Part shown: positions 60,794-64,000 of the stretch, piece by piece | Position numbering within the stretch: the first letter of the stretch is position 1 | How the letters are laid out: every line of letters begins with the position of its first letter | Source: Streptomyces antibioticus | GTDB taxonomy: Bacteria; Actinomycetota; Actinomycetes; Streptomycetales; Streptomycetaceae | DNA: 64,000 nt | Reading direction: 5' to 3' | Assembly: GCF_002019855.1 (NCBI RefSeq) | Contig: NZ_CM007717.1 | Span: 6,057,043 to 6,121,042 of the forward strand | Notes under the pieces: generated by a model | Seen by the model: only the letters and a program-made list of their open reading frames with translations | Told to the model about the DNA's origin: nothing | Database searches by the model: none | Program-made: the position numbers and the translations under genes

Positions 60794-61375
60794 TCACCCC
60801 GGCAGTGGCACCCCCAGCACCGGCAGCAGTCTCGACGGGCCCTTGCGCAAGAGCCAGGGAGGGAACAGCGACAGCGGATCCACGTACGTTCTGTCGTGGC
60901 GTAGGCCCCAGTGCAGGCATGGGGTCGTGCAGTGGGAGCCCGTTGGTTCCACTGTGCCGACGACCTGGCCGGCGGTGACTTCCGTGCCCTTCGTGACCGA
61001 CTGGCGTACCGGTTCGTAGGTCGTTCTCAGGTTCGTGCCTGTCAGGGTCACGGAGATCACGCCGCGGCCGGCCACCCGCCCGGCGTACGACACCACGCCC
61101 GCCGCCACCGCGCGCACCGGTGCGCCGGGGGGCGCCGCCAGGTCCACGCCCCGGTGGCCGCGGGCGTACGCCGTCGGCGGGGGTTCCCAGGCGCGGACCA
61201 CCGCCGGGCGGGTCCCCACCGGCCACGTCCGGCCGATGGCGGGGACCGAGGGGGACGACGGGGGCGGGTCGGGGGCCGCCCGGGCCGGTGACCACAGCGT
61301 CGTGGGCCACAGGAGCAGCAGGAGCGGCAGGAGCAGGCACAGCGGCAGGGACCAGGTGGGTCGGTTGACGTGCAT
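60794..61375 (-). CDS. secreted M23-family (LytM-like) protein with altered active site
   Basis: 193 residues. Signal peptide MHVNRPTWSLPLCLLLPLLL, with likely cleavage after ARA. The M23 domain has the first zinc motif HRGVD (H-x3-D) in ARGHRGVDLAAPPGAPVRAV. The second motif reads CLHWGL, so the first His of the usual HxH is Cys. Such proteins may be inactive regulators of cell-wall hydrolases or use a variant site. ATG at 61375 preferred, with GGTGAG nearby; an ATG at 61405 would add ten residues. Divergent from rpsB. Confidence 0.82.
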   Translation of the reverse strand: MHVNRPTWSLPLCLLLPLLLLLWPTTLWSPARAAPDPPPSSPSVPAIGRTWPVGTRPAVVRAWEPPPTAYARGHRGVDLAAPPGAPVRAVAAGVVSYAGRVAGRGVISVTLTGTNLRTTYEPVRQSVTKGTEVTAGQVVGTVEPTGSHCTTPCLHWGLRHDRTYVDPLSLFPPWLLRKGPSRLLPVLGVPLPG

Positions 61376-61655
61376 GGACTCACCGTCCCGGAATCCGTCG
61401 ATCATGGCCGGGACCTGTGGACAACCCCGCGCTTGTGGAGAGCGGCGTCACCCGGTGCCTCGCCGGTCCCGTACACTTCTTCTGGCGATCCGGGTCACCG
61501 GGTCGACTTCGCACGCCCCGGTATCGGGGGCCGGCCACGGTCGGTCTTCCGGTATCCGCGCCCCTCGGTCCTTCGTGGCTCGGCGCACCGCGGGCGTCAG
61601 GCGCGGGAGCCGTCCGGCATCCGCGGCACAACCGAGAAACCCAAGGAGAACGGCC

Positions 61656-62552
61656 ATGGCCGTCGTCACGATGCGGGAGCTGCTGGAGAGCGGCGTCCAC
61701 TTCGGTCACCAGACCCGTCGCTGGAACCCGAAGATGAAGCGCTTCATCTTCACCGAGCGCAACGGCATCTACATCATCGACCTGCTCCAGTCGCTGTCGT
61801 ACATCGACCGCGCCTACGAGTTCGTCAAGGAGACCGTCGCCCACGGCGGCACGGTCATGTTCGTCGGCACGAAGAAGCAGGCGCAGGAGGCCATCGCCGA
61901 GCAGGCCACCCGCGTCGGCATGCCCTACGTCAACCAGCGCTGGCTGGGCGGCATGCTCACCAACTTCTCGACCGTCTACAAGCGCCTTCAGCGCCTGAAG
62001 GAGCTCGAGCAGATCGACTTCGAGGACGTCGCCGCGTCCGGTCTCACCAAGAAGGAGCTTCTCGTGCTCTCGCGCGAGAAGGCCAAGCTGGAGAAGACCC
62101 TCGGTGGTATCCGTGAGATGTCCAAGGTTCCCAGCGCCGTCTGGATCGTGGACACCAAGAAGGAGCACATCGCGGTCGGCGAGGCCCGGAAGCTGAACAT
62201 CCCGGTCGTCGCCATCCTCGACACGAACTGCGACCCCGACGAGGTCGACTACAAGATCCCGGGCAACGACGACGCGATCCGCTCCGTCACCCTGCTCACC
62301 CGCGTGATCGCCGACGCCGTCGCCGAGGGCCTCATCGCCCGTTCCGGCGTCGCCACCGGCGACAAGGGCGAGAAGGCCGCGGGCGAGCCGCTGGCCGAGT
62401 GGGAGCGCGACCTGCTCGAGGGCGAGAAGAAGGCCGACGAGGCCGCGCAGGCCGTCGAGGTCGCCGCCGAGTCCCCCGCCCCCGACGCCCCGATCTCCGA
62501 GGCCGTCGAGAACGCCGCCGCCGAGGTCAAGGCCGAGGGCGACGAGGCCTGA
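61656..62552 (+). CDS. rpsB: 30S ribosomal protein S2
   Basis: 298 residues. Conserved text includes MRELLESGVHFGHQTRRWNPKM, NQRWLGGMLTNFSTV and AILDTNCDPDEVDYKIPGNDDA. The Ala/Glu-rich C-terminal extension is normal for actinobacteria. ATG at 61656 with AAGGAGA. TACACT at 61472-61477 is a possible -10, giving a leader of about 175 nt. Precedes tsf in the usual order. Confidence 0.97.
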   Translation: MAVVTMRELLESGVHFGHQTRRWNPKMKRFIFTERNGIYIIDLLQSLSYIDRAYEFVKETVAHGGTVMFVGTKKQAQEAIAEQATRVGMPYVNQRWLGGMLTNFSTVYKRLQRLKELEQIDFEDVAASGLTKKELLVLSREKAKLEKTLGGIREMSKVPSAVWIVDTKKEHIAVGEARKLNIPVVAILDTNCDPDEVDYKIPGNDDAIRSVTLLTRVIADAVAEGLIARSGVATGDKGEKAAGEPLAEWERDLLEGEKKADEAAQAVEVAAESPAPDAPISEAVENAAAEVKAEGDEA

Positions 62553-62697
62553 CACCGGCGTTGACGGTGGGGGCGGCCCCAACCCCGCCCCCACCCGTCA
62601 CCCGCAGGCCGACATGACGCCCGCGATCCGGCCGCACGCCGGTCGCGGGCCCGTGCGGATCTCCGATCTTCCAGACTTCGAGAAAGACTCAAGACTC

Positions 62698-63534
62698 ATG
62701 GCGAACTACACCGCCGCTGACGTCAAGAAGCTCCGCGAGCTCACCGGCGCCGGCATGATGGACTGCAAGAAGGCCCTGGACGAGGCCGACGGCAACGTCG
62801 AGAAGGCCGTCGAGGCGCTCCGGATCAAGGGCCAGAAGGGCGTCGCCAAGCGCGAGGGCCGCTCCGCCGAGAACGGCGCCGTGGTCGCGATCATCGCCGA
62901 CGACAACGCCTCCGGTGTCCTGGTCGAGCTGAAGTGCGAGACGGACTTCGTCGCCAAGGGCGAGAAGTTCCAGGCCGTGGCCAAGACCATTGCCGAGCAC
63001 GTCGCCAAGACCGCCCCGGCCGACCTGGAGGCCCTGCTCGCCTCCGAGATCGAGCCCGGCAAGACCGTCCAGGCGTTCGTGGACGAGGCCAACGCCAACC
63101 TCGGCGAGAAGATCGTCCTGGACCGCTTCGCGCAGTTCGCCGACGGCTTCGTCTCCGCGTACCTGCACCGCACGATGCCCGACCTGCCCCCGCAGATCGG
63201 TGTCCTCGTCGAGCTGGACAAGCCGAACGCCGATGTCGCCAAGGGCGTCGCCCAGCACATCGCCGCCTTCGCGCCGAAGTACCTCTCCAAGGAGGACGTG
63301 CCGGCCGAGGTCGTCGAGTCCGAGCGCCGCATCGCCGAGGAGACCACCCGCGCCGAGGGCAAGCCCGAGGCCGCGATCGCCAAGATCGTCGAGGGTCGCC
63401 TCAACGGCTTCTTCAAGGACGCGACGCTGCTCGGTCAGCCGTACGCGCTCGACAACAAGAAGTCCGTCCAGAAGGTCCTGGACGAGGCCGGTGTCACCCT
63501 GAAGCGCTTCTCGCGCATCAAGGTCGGCATCTGA
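62698..63534 (+). CDS. tsf: elongation factor Ts
   Basis: 278-residue nucleotide exchange factor for EF-Tu. N-terminal UBA-like part KKLRELTGAGMMDCKKALDE and the TDFVAKGEKF core motif. ATG at 62698 with GAAAGACTCAAG upstream. Separated from pyrH by 207 bp containing a large hairpin. Confidence 0.97.
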   Translation: MANYTAADVKKLRELTGAGMMDCKKALDEADGNVEKAVEALRIKGQKGVAKREGRSAENGAVVAIIADDNASGVLVELKCETDFVAKGEKFQAVAKTIAEHVAKTAPADLEALLASEIEPGKTVQAFVDEANANLGEKIVLDRFAQFADGFVSAYLHRTMPDLPPQIGVLVELDKPNADVAKGVAQHIAAFAPKYLSKEDVPAEVVESERRIAEETTRAEGKPEAAIAKIVEGRLNGFFKDATLLGQPYALDNKKSVQKVLDEAGVTLKRFSRIKVGI

Positions 63535-63650
63535 GTCCGTACCGCGACGGACGCCGGACCCCTATAGGGTCGGCCCCAAGAGGGTCGTAGGCAGTCGTCC
63601 CGGTACGCCGTCACGCGCGTGTGCGTGGCGGACGACAGCAGATCTGACGA

Positions 63651-63704
63651 GGAGGCCATTGCCGCGTATGGGATGCGATCGACACCCCACCGGCAATGGC
63701 CTTC
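63651..63704 (+). terminator. terminator/attenuator-like hairpin between tsf and pyrH
   Basis: A 14-bp stem with one G-U pair (63651-63664 with 63691-63704; core AGGCCATTGCCG) and a 26-base loop, followed by TTCGCATG. It ends 37 bp before the pyrH ATG. CCCTATAGGG (63560-63569) upstream may contain the pyrH promoter (TATAGG). Confidence 0.65.
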
Positions 63705-63741
63705 TTCGCATGTGCACCACGTGAAAGAGGCGGGAACCCCC

Positions 63742-64000
63742 ATGACCACCAAGGCCCAGAAGAGCGACGACGGCAAAGTACGCGGCCGGTTCATGCTGAA
63801 GCTGTCCGGCGAGGCATTCTCCGGCGGCGGGGGCCTCGGCGTGGACCCCGATGTGGTGCACAAGATCGCCCGGGAGATCGCGGCCGTCGTCCGTGACGGC
63901 GCGCAGGTCGCCGTCGTCATCGGCGGCGGCAACTTCTTCCGCGGCGCCGAACTCCAGCAGCGCGGCATGGACCGGGCCCGGTCGGACTACATGGGCATGC
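63742..64000 (+). CDS. pyrH: UMP kinase, 5' part (runs off the window)
   Basis: First 86 residues of uridylate kinase. After an 18-residue leader come FMLKLSGEAFSGGGG, VIGGGNFFRGAE and DRARSDYMGM, all conserved in PyrH. ATG at 63742. Partial because the window ends. Follows tsf as in other actinobacteria. Confidence 0.96.
   Translation, partial: MTTKAQKSDDGKVRGRFMLKLSGEAFSGGGGLGVDPDVVHKIAREIAAVVRDGAQVAVVIGGGNFFRGAELQQRGMDRARSDYMGM

Overview
The window is a 64 kb piece of a high-GC actinobacterial chromosome, almost certainly Streptomyces. The evidence is the sporulation sigma factor WhiG, the developmental repressor NsdA, a lysine-tailed HU protein (HupS), a four-gene type I signal peptidase cluster (sipW-X-Y-Z), an amtB-glnK-glnD operon and a GlcP-type glucose permease. 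The gene order matches, as far as I recall it, the conserved core of Streptomyces coelicolor from about SCO5556 (hupS) to SCO5626 (pyrH). No rRNA or tRNA gene, CRISPR array, transposase, integrase or phage gene was seen.

Layout. 0.1-8.4 kb: hupS, a PEP/phospholactate guanylyltransferase (F420 pathway) with a small partner, plsC-gpsA (phospholipid precursors), ddl (cell wall), a lipoprotein plus stand-alone RAM protein, thiL-thiD (thiamine) and rpmB. 8.7-18.9 kb: a FakA/DAK protein, a convergent two-gene module of an HSP90-family ATPase and a 994-residue TPR protein, then recG-rsmD-coaD. 18.9-29.5 kb: a DivIVA/AtpF-like coiled-coil protein, DUF177-rpmF-rnc-mutM, an HxlR regulator, a membrane-anchored CAP protein, acylphosphatase, a small coiled-coil protein and smc. 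29.7-36.4 kb: glucose permease, a luciferase-like oxidoreductase, ftsY, a prim-pol-like protein and nsdA. 36.7-42.5 kb: the nitrogen operon amtB-glnK-glnD, with a GlnR-like box upstream, and ffh. 42.7-48.0 kb: an FtsH paralogue, a methyltransferase, an archaeal/eukaryal-type prolyl-tRNA synthetase and a SprT-like zinc protein. 48.4-55.5 kb: rpsP-khpA-rimM-trmD-rplS, then sipW-X-Y-Z, a NUDIX hydrolase and DUF2469. 55.7-64 kb: yraN-comM-dprA, whiG, a TetR regulator, an M23-family protein, rpsB, tsf and the start of pyrH.

The genes are mostly housekeeping and secretion/translation linked: SRP (ffh, ftsY), signal peptidases, ribosomal proteins and rRNA/tRNA modification, chromosome structure (hupS, smc) and DNA repair/uptake (recG, mutM, dprA, comM).

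The part that looks least like core genome, and the best candidate for an undescribed system, is the HSP90-TPR pair at 10.4-15.3 kb. The two genes abut with no spacer (stop codon directly followed by start codon). They point against the flanking core genes and pair a GHKL chaperone ATPase with a TPR partner, as in eukaryotic Hsp90 co-chaperone biology. Other points of interest are a perfect 20-bp palindrome in front of the CAP gene, a 110-bp sipX/sipY overlap, a 24-bp tandem duplication that repeats the ffh stop codon, and an attenuator-like hairpin in front of pyrH.
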